Below, piece after piece: positions 32,646 to 41,431 of a stretch of DNA of 64,000 nucleotides (the first letter of the stretch is position 1; each line of letters starts with the position of its first letter). Made by a program: the position numbers and the translations under genes. The stretch spans positions 3,422,001-3,486,000 of the forward strand of contig NZ_CP095075.1 of the NCBI RefSeq assembly GCF_022921115.1, in the 5' to 3' direction. A model generated the notes under the pieces. It saw nothing but the letters and a program-made list of their open reading frames with translations. It did not search any database and was not told the DNA's origin. This DNA comes from Halobacillus amylolyticus. GTDB lineage: Bacteria > Bacillota > Bacilli > Bacillales > Halobacillaceae.

Positions 32646-34157
32646 ATGTGCGGCATTTATGCCATGACAGGAAAAACAACAGAAAAAACTATGAATCAAA
32701 TATTGGAGAGCATGCACCATCGAGGTCCAGATGAAGGCAAGGCGATCTCACTCAAGAATTTCCACCTAGGCCAACGTCGACTCTCTATCATCGGTCTCGA
32801 AGACGGTATTCAACCGATTGGAAGCAAAGATGATGACAAGTGGATTGTCTGTAACGGGGAAATTTATAATTATCTCTCTTTAAAGGAAGAGCTTTCTAGA
32901 ACAACCAGCTTCTTGACTGCATCTGACAGCGAAGTTGCTTTGAAGATGTATGAACAGAAAGGGCCTGAAGGTGTTCGGGATTTAGATGGAATGTTTGCTT
33001 TTTTCATTGCCGATCAAAAGAATAACACCTTCATGGCTGCTCGCGATACACTTGGAATTAAGCCACTTTATTATGGGAAAGACGAAGAAGGAAACCTTGC
33101 TTTCTCTTCTGAACTTAAGACCTTGTACTTAGTTACAGAGAAAGTACACGAATTTCCACCAGGCTATTATTATACACCAGAAGACGGATTTGTTTGTTAC
33201 CGTAAAATTAAAACTCCCCATGAAAGTGAGGTGTTTAATTCCACAAACGAAAAGGCGATCATGGCTGGGATTGAACGTGATCTCAAGAGGTCTGTGGATA
33301 AACGCTTGCTAGCTGACGTAGAGGTAGGTGTGCTGTTAAGTGGTGGTCTTGATTCTAGCTTGATTGCTGCATTGGCGGCAAAATTAGAAAAAGGCAATGC
33401 CCCTGTAAAGTCATTTTGTGTGGGAGCAGAAGGAAGCGAAGATATCGTCCGTGCGAGAGAAGTAGCTCAAGCCATTGGAAGCGAGCACTATGAATATATT
33501 TATAGTAAAGCGGAACTCATTGAAGTACTTCCTGAAGTTATTTATAACCTTGAATCGTTTGAGCCATCGCTGGTGCGAAGTGCGCTGCCAAATTACTTCG
33601 TCTCTCGTCTTGCTGCTCAGCATGTGAAGGTAATTTTATCTGGGGAAGGAGCTGATGAGCTATTCGCTGGGTATGATTACATGAAGGATTTCTCGGATAC
33701 CAAGCAGCTGAACAGCGAAATCATTCGCGTTATTAACACCTTACATAACATTAACTTACAACGGGCTGACCGGATGAGTATGGCCCATTCCCTTGAGTTA
33801 CGGGTGCCGTTTCTCGATCTTGAATTAATTGATTTCGCACTCAAGATACCTGCAGATCTTAAACTTCATAATAAGAAAACGATGGAAAAAAACATTCTTC
33901 GCAATTCTTTTAACAACGTGCTTCCTGAACATATTCTCTGGCGGAAGAAAGAAGAATTTTCCGCAGGAAGCGGTGCATTAGACATTCTTGATGCCTATGC
34001 TGAGGAAACCATTTCAGATAAAGCATGGAAAAAACTTGATGCAGAGGCACCCATTCGTATGCGTAGCAAACAGGAATGCCTTTATTTTCAAATATTTAAA
34101 GAACAATTTCCTTATTCTACAGCTATTAACACTGTAGGCCGCTGGGCAACATCCTAA
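32646..34157 (+). CDS. asnB: Asparagine synthase (glutamine-hydrolysing) family
   Basis: A two-domain amidotransferase. Residues 1 to about 190 form the class II glutaminase with Cys2 as nucleophile (MCGIYAMTG), HRGPDEG, CNGEIYN and the SDSEV glutamine-binding segment. The rest is the ATP-pyrophosphatase synthetase with LLSGGLDSSL (about residue 232) and the DRMSMAHSLELRVPFLD motif. At 503 residues it is about 100 shorter than B. subtilis AsnB, but still has every motif I checked, so it is a compact form rather than a truncated one. GAGGTG before ATG. It is isolated from other amino-acid genes, standing after the osmolyte transporter. Amidation of some other carboxylate is possible. Confidence 0.88.
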   Translation: MCGIYAMTGKTTEKTMNQILESMHHRGPDEGKAISLKNFHLGQRRLSIIGLEDGIQPIGSKDDDKWIVCNGEIYNYLSLKEELSRTTSFLTASDSEVALKMYEQKGPEGVRDLDGMFAFFIADQKNNTFMAARDTLGIKPLYYGKDEEGNLAFSSELKTLYLVTEKVHEFPPGYYYTPEDGFVCYRKIKTPHESEVFNSTNEKAIMAGIERDLKRSVDKRLLADVEVGVLLSGGLDSSLIAALAAKLEKGNAPVKSFCVGAEGSEDIVRAREVAQAIGSEHYEYIYSKAELIEVLPEVIYNLESFEPSLVRSALPNYFVSRLAAQHVKVILSGEGADELFAGYDYMKDFSDTKQLNSEIIRVINTLHNINLQRADRMSMAHSLELRVPFLDLELIDFALKIPADLKLHNKKTMEKNILRNSFNNVLPEHILWRKKEEFSAGSGALDILDAYAEETISDKAWKKLDAEAPIRMRSKQECLYFQIFKEQFPYSTAINTVGRWATS

Positions 34158-34675
34158 TCAAGACGCTTCTAAGATTTATCGGGAAACTCTTAAAATTATA
34201 TTACGTTCTTAGGGGTACTGATCGAAGTGCGAATTTCCCTACTATTGCAAATCACATTTGTATTTTTTGTTTACTCCCTGTGCTAACAGATTAACTCCTT
34301 ACTAAAGGAGAAGGAATATGTTAATAGGTTCGAATAAAGTTTTATAAATGAGTCCCACCTCCTTTAAAAAGAGGTGGGATTTGACTAGTGATTCTTTCTC
34401 CACTTTGTACCTCTACCTAACCCAGTTTACTCAATAAAACCTTTTTCTCTTAACACTGTAAGTACTCGGTTGATCATCAATTAACCAACACCAGGACAGG
34501 CTTTGCGAATCTTCTCTTCTTAAAATCAGTGTACTTCTTAATCCTAGCTTGTTTATTCTCTTCCCTGTCTGAACTAATCTGACTCTAGGTTCTAATTCCA
34601 TAGGACATATTCTTGAATAAATTGGAGGTATTTTACAGATGATATAAGAACAATACCATGGAAAGAGGCGAAAAG
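34158..34675. other. Gap with a single hairpin
   Basis: TCCCACCTC (34353-34361) pairs with GAGGTGGGA (34371-34379), a 9-bp perfect stem with a weak T tail, far downstream (about 195 bases) of the asparagine synthase stop. No reading frame with a ribosome site was found in the rest. Confidence 0.5.
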
Positions 34676-35227
34676 ATGACCAGAGCAATCGAAGCAATTA
34701 CGAGCGTGGTAAGAAGTTTGGTTGACGACGAACCAAAACCGCCCTTGCATGTCGGGGAAGTCATGGCGTTATGGACAGCTCTAGCTTCATTTCAAGAAGC
34801 CCATTATTTATATGAAGCGGGACTAAATACCACTCAGGATCCAGATTTAAAGCAAGCTGTTCAAGGGGCATTGGATGCCTCCAAAAAAGATTCGAAAATG
34901 ATTAAGGATTTCCTGAAAAAAGAGGGTGTGCCGTTGCCGGCGGTAAGTGAAGAAAAGCCGAAATCCAACCCTAATGATATTCCTCCTGGGGTGAAAATGA
35001 CTGATAGTGAGTTGGCGAACACCATTTCTATTAAGCTTGCTGCTGTTATTTCTTTTTGTGGCACATCTATCGCTCAATGTATTCGGAGTGATGTGGGAAT
35101 TATGTTTCTTGAAGTTCAAGCGGAGGTTTTAAAGCTGAATGCAACTTTTAAGGAACAGATGAAGAAGAAGGGGTGGCTTAAAATACCACCGTATTATTAT
35201 CCTTCAGGGAGACCAGACCAGAGTTAG
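34676..35227 (+). CDS. DUF3231 family protein (single domain)
   Basis: A 183-residue protein of the DUF3231 family, common in spore-forming Bacillaceae and of unknown function. It is predicted to be a ferritin-like helical bundle: HVGEVMALWTALASFQEAHYLY, two more helices, then a proline-rich PPGVKMTDSEL stretch and a final helical pair ending GWLKIPPYYYPSG, the family's usual tail. ATG 34676 is chosen because AAAGAGGCG precedes it; an ATG 18 bases earlier overlaps that site. A larger tandem-domain relative is encoded at 53303. Several family members belong to sporulation-expressed genes, but I see no sporulation promoter here. Confidence 0.82.
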   Translation: MTRAIEAITSVVRSLVDDEPKPPLHVGEVMALWTALASFQEAHYLYEAGLNTTQDPDLKQAVQGALDASKKDSKMIKDFLKKEGVPLPAVSEEKPKSNPNDIPPGVKMTDSELANTISIKLAAVISFCGTSIAQCIRSDVGIMFLEVQAEVLKLNATFKEQMKKKGWLKIPPYYYPSGRPDQS

Positions 35228-35940
35228 TTCAAAATTAGGGGGACGTCAATAGCGTATTTACGTTCCTCCCCGTGTGTAAAAGTTTCACCTTATGGGAGCA
35301 CAGCACAGCATTCACAGACTAAATGCATGTGTTGCTACTCATCAATAAAGACGATTTGATATGAACAAGTCAAATCGTCTTTCACGCGAATGGTAGTACA
35401 TAAGCTATAGGATGAGAGTCCTGACCGAAACGTATGTGAATCTATTATTCTATTCTTTCGTTGCCTTATTCGCCTTGCTTAATGAACTTCCTTACTTCAC
35501 GCTCACCTTAATTTGTAAATACGCAAAAACTCCCCAAATACGAAAACACCTTAATAAATCGTGGATATATTTTTAGAATAGTCATCTTTTGAATTACGGC
35601 GTTTGAACAGAGTGTTCTTCGATTAACTTTAAAAGCTGTACTTTCCATTGGCATTTGATTGTCTAGTTTAATCGGTACCTGGACCCAACTATCTTAGCGT
35701 AGCAGGGTTCAGTATTTTATTCGTGTATCCAACTTGGTGTCGTAATCAATGTGATCGATTCTGTTAATGCCTGCTACCCGCTTCATATGGGGAGAGTGGG
35801 TATTTTTTATGTGGATAAAAAAAAACGAGATTGTTTGACACCTGGATCAATTACCGAACGATTATAGAACATGAAGGGGGTTATTTTTCAAGACAATTTG
35901 GAAAAGAAGCCTACATCAAATTTCTAAGGAGGAATTTTAT
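35228..35940. other. 713-bp gap with two hairpins
   Basis: AAAGACGATTTGA (35347-35359) and TCAAATCGTCTTT (35370-35382) form a perfect 13-bp stem, probably a terminator for the DUF3231 gene despite its weak T tail. A second terminator-like hairpin at 35775-35808 (TACCCGCT with AGTGGGTA, then six Ts) has no gene in front of it, so an unseen short transcript may end there. No reading frame is convincing between them. Confidence 0.5.
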
Positions 35941-36237
35941 ATGGACTATGTCAAGGAAATTCATGCATTCTATGATCAGATTGAGGTGAATCCAGTTTCT
36001 GCTTCGGCGGTGGTGTTGTGGCACGCGATGATGAACTTCAATGCTAAAGCGGGTTGGAAGAAAGAATTTAAGGTGGGCGGCCCAGCATTATGTGTTAAGT
36101 CCAGGTTGGGGGAAACTACGTTCAAACGGGCACGTCAAGAACTGAAAGGAAAAGGGTACATTATTCACAAATCAGGGAAGCCAAAAGAGATGCCAACGTA
36201 CATGATGATCTCATTGCAAAGAAAGGGGGTTAATTAA
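35941..36237 (+). CDS. Phage-type replication protein, DnaD-like N-terminal domain only
   Basis: A 98-residue winged-helix protein that resembles the first domain of the next gene (YVKEIHAFYDQIEVNPVS against YLKETIAFYDQVDLKQLS, and FKRARQELKGKGYI against FKLARKELDQKGFI). Such domains occur at the front of DnaD-type phage replication initiators. This copy lacks the C-terminal DnaD domain, so it is either an independent small DNA-binding protein or a broken duplicate. CTAAGGAGG before ATG and a stop that touches the next ATG (TAA-ATG) suggest it is still expressed as the first gene of a short replication operon. Confidence 0.7.
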   Translation: MDYVKEIHAFYDQIEVNPVSASAVVLWHAMMNFNAKAGWKKEFKVGGPALCVKSRLGETTFKRARQELKGKGYIIHKSGKPKEMPTYMMISLQRKGVN

Positions 36238-36981
36238 ATGAATTATCTCAAGGAAACTATTGCGTTCTATGATCAAGTTGATCTGAAACAGCTCTCGTCA
36301 TCAGCTGTTGCCTTGTGGGGCAGTCTTATGTATATCAACAATAAGACGGGTTGGAAAAAAGAATTTACCGCACCTGCCTCGGTGTTACGGGCGAAATCTG
36401 GACTGAGAGATAGTTCCTTCAAACTTGCACGAAAAGAATTGGATCAGAAGGGATTTATACGTTACAAATCAGGAAACTGGAATCACGCTCCCGGTTATCA
36501 AATGATCTCAATAAAATCGATGATCGACCACGAAACCAACTACCCTGCTAACTACTCTACTGACGAGTTACCTGACCACCTAGGTGACCAGCTTACTAGC
36601 CCATTATTTAAACAAAACAAAAAGAAACAAAAAGAAGTAGTGGCAGGTGAACGGAGTCCACATACTTTTTATGAACAAAATATGAGCATGCTGACGCCAT
36701 TTATTGCTGAGAAGATTACCCAGTGGTGTGAAGAGATGTCGGATGAGCTTGTTATCGAGGCGATGAAAATGGCTATCGGCCAGAATAAGTTGTTTTTCCA
36801 GTACAGCGAAGGGATTTTAAAGCAGTGGAGAAAAAAGGGAGTACGGACGTTGCAAGCGGCAAAGTCAATGAAGCGGGAAGCGGGACAAAAACAAAAGCAC
36901 TCACCCCAACACTCGAAAACGCACGCTATTTTGGACAAATTACTTGAGGAGGACGATCTATGGATAGACGTGAAGCCGTAG
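36238..36981 (+). CDS. DnaD-domain phage replication protein
   Basis: A 247-residue replication initiator/loader. Residues 1-95 are the winged-helix domain shared with the preceding gene. A polar linker with a lysine-rich run (NKKKQKE) follows, then the DnaD/DnaB2 domain at about 140-205 (FYEQNMSMLTPFIAEKI to YSEGILKQWRKKGV, including the family's Y-x-x-x-I-x-x-x-W motif). In phages it binds origin DNA and brings in helicase. AAAGGGGGTTAAT in the end of the upstream gene is its ribosome site. The next gene overlaps its end by 22 bases. Confidence 0.85.
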   Translation: MNYLKETIAFYDQVDLKQLSSSAVALWGSLMYINNKTGWKKEFTAPASVLRAKSGLRDSSFKLARKELDQKGFIRYKSGNWNHAPGYQMISIKSMIDHETNYPANYSTDELPDHLGDQLTSPLFKQNKKKQKEVVAGERSPHTFYEQNMSMLTPFIAEKITQWCEEMSDELVIEAMKMAIGQNKLFFQYSEGILKQWRKKGVRTLQAAKSMKREAGQKQKHSPQHSKTHAILDKLLEEDDLWIDVKP

Positions 36982-37291
36982 AAGTGTTGAAAACAATCAG
37001 TGAACTGTACCCGACCAAGTTTGAGATGACGGAACGTAAGGCGCGTGTATTAGTTCCCGAGCTTCTGAAAATGGATTATTCAGCTGTGATGAGCAGACTC
37101 GCCAACTATGCGATAGGCCATCCTTTTCCACCAACGATTTCTGAAATCGCCGTATATCCCCGGAAGAAAATGAGTATTTGACTAAAGTATGTAAGTGGGA
37201 AGAGGAATCTGCAAGTGTGCCAGAGGAAACGAAACGTCGTTTTCGTGTGAGGCTTAATCAGCTAGTGAAGGAGATGTCCTGTGATTCATAA
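36960..37291 (+). pseudogene. Helicase loader/inhibitor (G39P-like), frameshifted
   Basis: The first 73 codons (MDRREAVEVLKTISELYPTK, then LVPELLKMDYSAVMSRLANY and PFPPTISEIAVYPRK) are a phage G39P-like helicase loader/inhibitor, stopping at TGA 37179-37181. In another frame the sequence goes on with ENEYLTKVCKWEEESASVPE, then ETKRRFRVRLNQLVKEMS, to a stop at 37289-37291 that overlaps the helicase start. Joined, they give a normal protein of about 110 residues. One base is missing near 37161-37170 (CGGAAGAAAATGAG), most simply one G after CGGAAG. It is the second single-base lesion of this kind in the window, so sequence error must be excluded. Function if intact: control of DnaB loading. Confidence 0.8.
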
Positions 37292-38552
37292 TCGTGAGGC
37301 TGAGCAGGCCGTGCTTGGAGCTATTCTTTTCGAGGGTACACTGATGAAGGACGTGTTTCTGCTGGCTGAGCATTTTGAAAGTCCAGACCATCAGACCCTT
37401 TTCCAAGCGATCAAAAAAGTTTACGAGAGTGACCAACCGATTACGATCGTATCCGTAACGACAGAATTAGGCGATCTTGTGGGGAGAATCGGGAGCGTTA
37501 GTTACCTGCTTTCACTGGCTGATTCCGTTCCGACAACAATGACGATTAAGCAAGATCAACGGATGGTACTGGATGCCTATCGAAATCGCAAAACGAGAGA
37601 AATGGCACTGGAGTACGCTGAAAAGCCATGCGATGAAGCATTGGATGAGCTCGTGGGTCAATTGGAGGGTTTGCGCGGTGTTAGAGTGGAGCAGAGCCTG
37701 CCGTCAACGTACGATCACTTGATCGAAATTGCCAATGAGATGGCTGATCCTCCCGAAAACGGCCAAACCGGTTTTTCGACGGGCTACATAGAATTCGATC
37801 AAATGACAGGCGGAATGCAGCGAGGAGATTTAATCATTGTGGCCGCACGTCCTTCGATGGGAAAAACAGCCTTTGCCCTGAACATGGCATCACATCATTG
37901 CAAGCAGGGAGGGTCAGTCCAATTGTTTAGCTTAGAAATGGGCACCAAGTCGCTTTTGAGGCGGATGATATCGATGGAAGCGGAAATTGATGGGCAAAAG
38001 TGGCGGTCAATGAATTTCTCGGTTGACGATTATAACAAGGCTATGACAGCCATTGGAGAGATCGCCCACTGGTCACTGAATATCTATGAACAGGAGCACA
38101 CAGTTCATGACATCCGAACAAAAGTACGGCAAGTGATGCAGGAAGACCAGGGACGTAACCAAATGGTGATCATTGATTACTTGCAGCTCATGACAGCGAA
38201 GGGGCGTTATGAACGTCGCGATTTAGAAGTCGGGGCGATGACGAGAGAGCTAAAGCTTCTTTCCCGGGAATTGGACGTGCCGATCATCCTATTATCCCAG
38301 TTATCAAGAGGTGTTGAGCAGCGACAGGACAAGCGTCCGCTCATGTCTGATTTGAGAGAATCGGGGAATATTGAGCAGGATGCTGATGTGATTGGTTTTT
38401 TGTATCGGGATGATTATTATAATAAGAATTCGGAGGAGCGGGGGCGGGTTGAGGTTTTGTTAAGGAAGCAGCGGAATGGGCCAGTTGGGAGCATCAAACT
38501 GAAGTTCTTGAAGGAGTATGGGAAGTTTGTGGGTGGGGTAGTAAAAATATAA
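37281..38552 (+). CDS. Replicative DNA helicase DnaB (phage type)
   Basis: A hexameric 5'-3' helicase of 423 residues. The N-terminal domain begins NREAEQAVLGAILFEG; the RecA-type motor begins near residue 160 with TGFSTGYIEFDQMTGGMQRG, Walker A ARPSMGKTAF (about 180), Walker B MVIIDYLQLM, LSQLSRGVEQR and LRESGNIEQDADV. It is shorter than chromosomal DnaC/DnaB of Bacillus and lies behind DnaD-like and loader-like genes, so it is a phage helicase. Start is GTG 37281 with GAAGGAG before it, overlapping the preceding gene. No other phage genes follow, so this is an isolated replication module of a lost prophage. Confidence 0.9.
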   Translation: MIHNREAEQAVLGAILFEGTLMKDVFLLAEHFESPDHQTLFQAIKKVYESDQPITIVSVTTELGDLVGRIGSVSYLLSLADSVPTTMTIKQDQRMVLDAYRNRKTREMALEYAEKPCDEALDELVGQLEGLRGVRVEQSLPSTYDHLIEIANEMADPPENGQTGFSTGYIEFDQMTGGMQRGDLIIVAARPSMGKTAFALNMASHHCKQGGSVQLFSLEMGTKSLLRRMISMEAEIDGQKWRSMNFSVDDYNKAMTAIGEIAHWSLNIYEQEHTVHDIRTKVRQVMQEDQGRNQMVIIDYLQLMTAKGRYERRDLEVGAMTRELKLLSRELDVPIILLSQLSRGVEQRQDKRPLMSDLRESGNIEQDADVIGFLYRDDYYNKNSEERGRVEVLLRKQRNGPVGSIKLKFLKEYGKFVGGVVKI

Positions 38553-38990
38553 CCTTATAGTTTTTCCTGCTTTAATAAAGCAAGCAATATGAACCTGGTC
38601 TAAACTAAAGCCAGCCGACGAGTTGAATGAATTGATTAAATCGGTTAGATCGGTATCATTAAGATCATGAATATAGAATAATATTAAACTTTTTTATAAA
38701 TAAAGGAAAAATAGTGATCCATATTCTGCTGGTTTTCGATAGCTTAGTAAGGAAATAGTATGAAATCAGATTGTTTTAATAGTTCCAATGAATTAGCTGG
38801 GAGTATAGTAAAATCAGACTGAAGAATCGCTGTTTTCTTACCTAATCTAAAAGACGGTTATATTCAATGACAAAAGGCTTTATTGAACGAAGGATGTTCG
38901 ATTTGCTGCCCGTATTGAACGTATGGATTGACATTCAGGATGTCTTCAAATTTTAACAACTATGAATAAGTTAAATTGGGAGGGAGACCT
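38553..38990. other. Gap after the phage replication module
   Basis: AT-rich DNA with no gene I can support. A 29-codon frame at 38867 (MTKGFIERRMFDLLPVLN) has no ribosome site. This may be decayed prophage sequence, but nothing proves it. Confidence 0.4.
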
Positions 38991-39152
38991 GTGGAAAATG
39001 AACTCCAAAAGGAAATCGAACACCTAAGGGAAGAATTATATGACCTGTATACAGTTCATAAAACGATGGCTCATCCTCAAGTGATTTGTCTGAGCCAATT
39101 ATTAGATGAAAAAATAAGCACCTATCAAAAAATGAACGTTACGTGTTCCTAG
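38991..39152 (+). CDS. Spo0E-like aspartyl-phosphate phosphatase
   Basis: A 53-residue protein of the Spo0E family, small helical-hairpin phosphatases that remove phosphate from Spo0A-P and so restrain sporulation. It shows the family pattern: a first helix (LQKEIEHLREELYDLYTVHK), a turn, and the signature LSQLLDEKI, which is the S-x-x-L-D motif that enters the Spo0A active site. GTG 38991 follows GGGAGGGAG at good spacing. The gene is too short for usual size cut-offs and is easily missed. It lies alone, about 90 bases before a c-di-GMP signalling gene. It supports a spore-forming host. Confidence 0.82.
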   Translation: MENELQKEIEHLREELYDLYTVHKTMAHPQVICLSQLLDEKISTYQKMNVTCS

Positions 39153-39262
39153 AATATTTTTTACAAGTCTCAAAGGAACGATTATAAGGCAATAAATAAC
39201 GCAGATTAAAAGGGTTTTGTTTCGAATGGGAGAGGCGCCCGGTGGGAATGGAGGGGATTGTA

Positions 39263-41359
39263 TTGGAAGAATTAATAGGGACTTATAACTTTTGGTTTGT
39301 TGGACTATCCATTGTCATAGCCGCATTTGCCTCCTATACAGCCCTCGACCTTGGAGGGCGTGTCTCCCATTCTACTGGGTGGCGAAAAAAAGCCTGGTTG
39401 TTAGGTGGTTCGATTACAATGGGGATCGGCATCTGGTCCATGCATTTCGTGGGGATGATTGCTTTTCAACTTCCTATGCCAATGAGTTATGATCCTCTCC
39501 TAGTTTTTCTTTCCATGCTGGCAGCTTTTCTGGGATCATTTATTTCTCTGTTTCTTGTCAGCCATCGAACCTTAACACTTCGTCGTTTAATAGGGGGAGG
39601 CATTTTCATGGGGATCGCCATCGTATCCATGCATTACATCGGCATGGTCGCGATGGAAATGGTCACCATAAATTATGATCCTTTCTATCTGACGTTGTCA
39701 GTTCTAGTGGCGATCTTAGCTTCGATGACCGCACTCAAATTATCATATGAGCTTTCCAATCGCGTAAGTTCCGTTCAACTGTTTACCCTTAAATTGGCAA
39801 GTGCTATCCTTATGGGCGCGGCTATATCTGGTATGCATTACATTGGGATGACAGCAGCCACTTTTTATTCTATGCCACACGCAGCAGCGTCCCACCCTGG
39901 AACCATCAACTCCACACTGCTAGCTATTGGGATCGCTATCTTCACCCTCTTGATGCAGTCATTTCTAATATTTGGGACGGTCACGGATCGCAGGTTAGCC
40001 ATCCAAGCAACTAAATTAAGAGAAATGGCCTATTTTGACCACTTAACAGGGTTATCAAACCGTAGGCGTTTTATAGAATACTTAGATAAATATATGAGAG
40101 AGGAGAGGAGATTTGCTGTATTTTTCCTTGATTTGAATCGGTTTAAAATCATTAATGATGCACTGGGGCACAATGCAGGTGATTTATTATTAAAAGGGGT
40201 TTCAGAAAGGCTTCGGTCCTGCATTAGAAAGGGCGACCTTGTAGCCCGTCTAGGCGGGGATGAATTTACCATTATCATGTCTGATATTCAATCGTTAAAT
40301 GAACCAACGACCCTTGCCAAGAGGGTGATTAAGGCACTAGAAAAGCCATTTTTGATTAATAATAATGAACTTCATACAACGGTGAGTATTGGGATTGCCA
40401 TGGTACCAGAAGACGGTGATTCTTCAGATGTCATTATGAAACATGCGGATATGGCTATGTATGCTTCAAAGCAACGAAGCAAAAGCAAATACTACTACTA
40501 TTCTTCTACCATTGGCGAAAAGTCAGAAAACCGACTATGTGAGGAACAACAGCTGCGAGAGGGGATTGAACAGAATGAATTTTTCCTGGAGTATCAACCC
40601 CAAATTGATGCTTCCTCTAACCAACTTATAGGGGTTGAATCCTTAGTAAGATGGTTGAGGCCTAATGGAAAAATCAAGCCCCCTAACAGTTTCATTCCAT
40701 TAGCAGAGGAAACAGCCCTTATTATTCCACTCGGTAAAAAGATTCTCGACATGGCTTGCCGCCAAGCAAAAGACTGGTCTGACAAAGGGTTCCCAACTCG
40801 TGTATCCGTGAACCTCTCAGCAAGACAATTTCAATCGGAAGACATTGTCCAGGTGGTCTCCTCTTTGTTGGAACAATATCAGTTGCGGCCTGAACTGCTT
40901 GAATTAGAGGTCACCGAAAGTATGACGATGGAAAACATAGAGCGCTCCATTTTGATCCTGAATGAGTTTCGAAGGTTAGGTGTGTATCTATCCATAGATG
41001 ATTTCGGTACAGCGCACAGCTCCCTGCGCTATTTAAAGGATTTTCCTATCCAGCAGTTAAAGATTGATCGATCATTTATAAGGGAAATAAACTTAGATCC
41101 GAAAACAGAACGAATTACGAGTGCGATTATTGCCATGGGGCAACACTTAAATCTCGAAACCATTGCAGAAGGGGTAGAAACCGAAGAACAACTTTCATTC
41201 CTGCTTAATCAAAACTGCACGAATATTCAAGGTTTTTTTTTCAGTAAGCCGATTTCGGTGGAGAACATCGAAAAAAGATATTTTCAAAGGCAAACGACAG
41301 ACATAGTAACCCCAATGCTTCAACTTGAAGCTCTTTGTTGTGCTTTTAGTTGCAATTGA
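39263..41359 (+). CDS. MHYT-GGDEF-EAL cyclic-di-GMP signalling protein
   Basis: A membrane protein of about 698 residues with an MHYT sensor (seven helices, residues about 1-225; MHFVGM, MHYIGM and MHYIGM repeats), a GGDEF domain (about 255-410) and an EAL domain (about 425-670). The cyclase motif RLGGDEF is intact, with an RKGD allosteric site just upstream. The phosphodiesterase motif reads ESL in place of EAL, keeping the metal-binding Glu; DDFGTAHSS and the late AEGVETEEQ segment are close to active forms. Both activities may be present. MHYT is thought to sense a gas through copper. TTG 39263 behind GGAGGGG is preferred over GTG 39242. Confidence 0.9.
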   Translation: MEELIGTYNFWFVGLSIVIAAFASYTALDLGGRVSHSTGWRKKAWLLGGSITMGIGIWSMHFVGMIAFQLPMPMSYDPLLVFLSMLAAFLGSFISLFLVSHRTLTLRRLIGGGIFMGIAIVSMHYIGMVAMEMVTINYDPFYLTLSVLVAILASMTALKLSYELSNRVSSVQLFTLKLASAILMGAAISGMHYIGMTAATFYSMPHAAASHPGTINSTLLAIGIAIFTLLMQSFLIFGTVTDRRLAIQATKLREMAYFDHLTGLSNRRRFIEYLDKYMREERRFAVFFLDLNRFKIINDALGHNAGDLLLKGVSERLRSCIRKGDLVARLGGDEFTIIMSDIQSLNEPTTLAKRVIKALEKPFLINNNELHTTVSIGIAMVPEDGDSSDVIMKHADMAMYASKQRSKSKYYYYSSTIGEKSENRLCEEQQLREGIEQNEFFLEYQPQIDASSNQLIGVESLVRWLRPNGKIKPPNSFIPLAEETALIIPLGKKILDMACRQAKDWSDKGFPTRVSVNLSARQFQSEDIVQVVSSLLEQYQLRPELLELEVTESMTMENIERSILILNEFRRLGVYLSIDDFGTAHSSLRYLKDFPIQQLKIDRSFIREINLDPKTERITSAIIAMGQHLNLETIAEGVETEEQLSFLLNQNCTNIQGFFFSKPISVENIEKRYFQRQTTDIVTPMLQLEALCCAFSCN

Positions 41360-41431
41360 AAGAAATGGGGATTAGAATGAAGGACTGAGACAGGAATAAA
41401 AAAGTTCGGTCTTTATAAAGGGATGAGAATC

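Noticed and set aside
34431..34697. 88-codon minus-strand frame before the DUF3231 gene
   Set aside because: It overlaps the start of the real gene and has no ribosome site.
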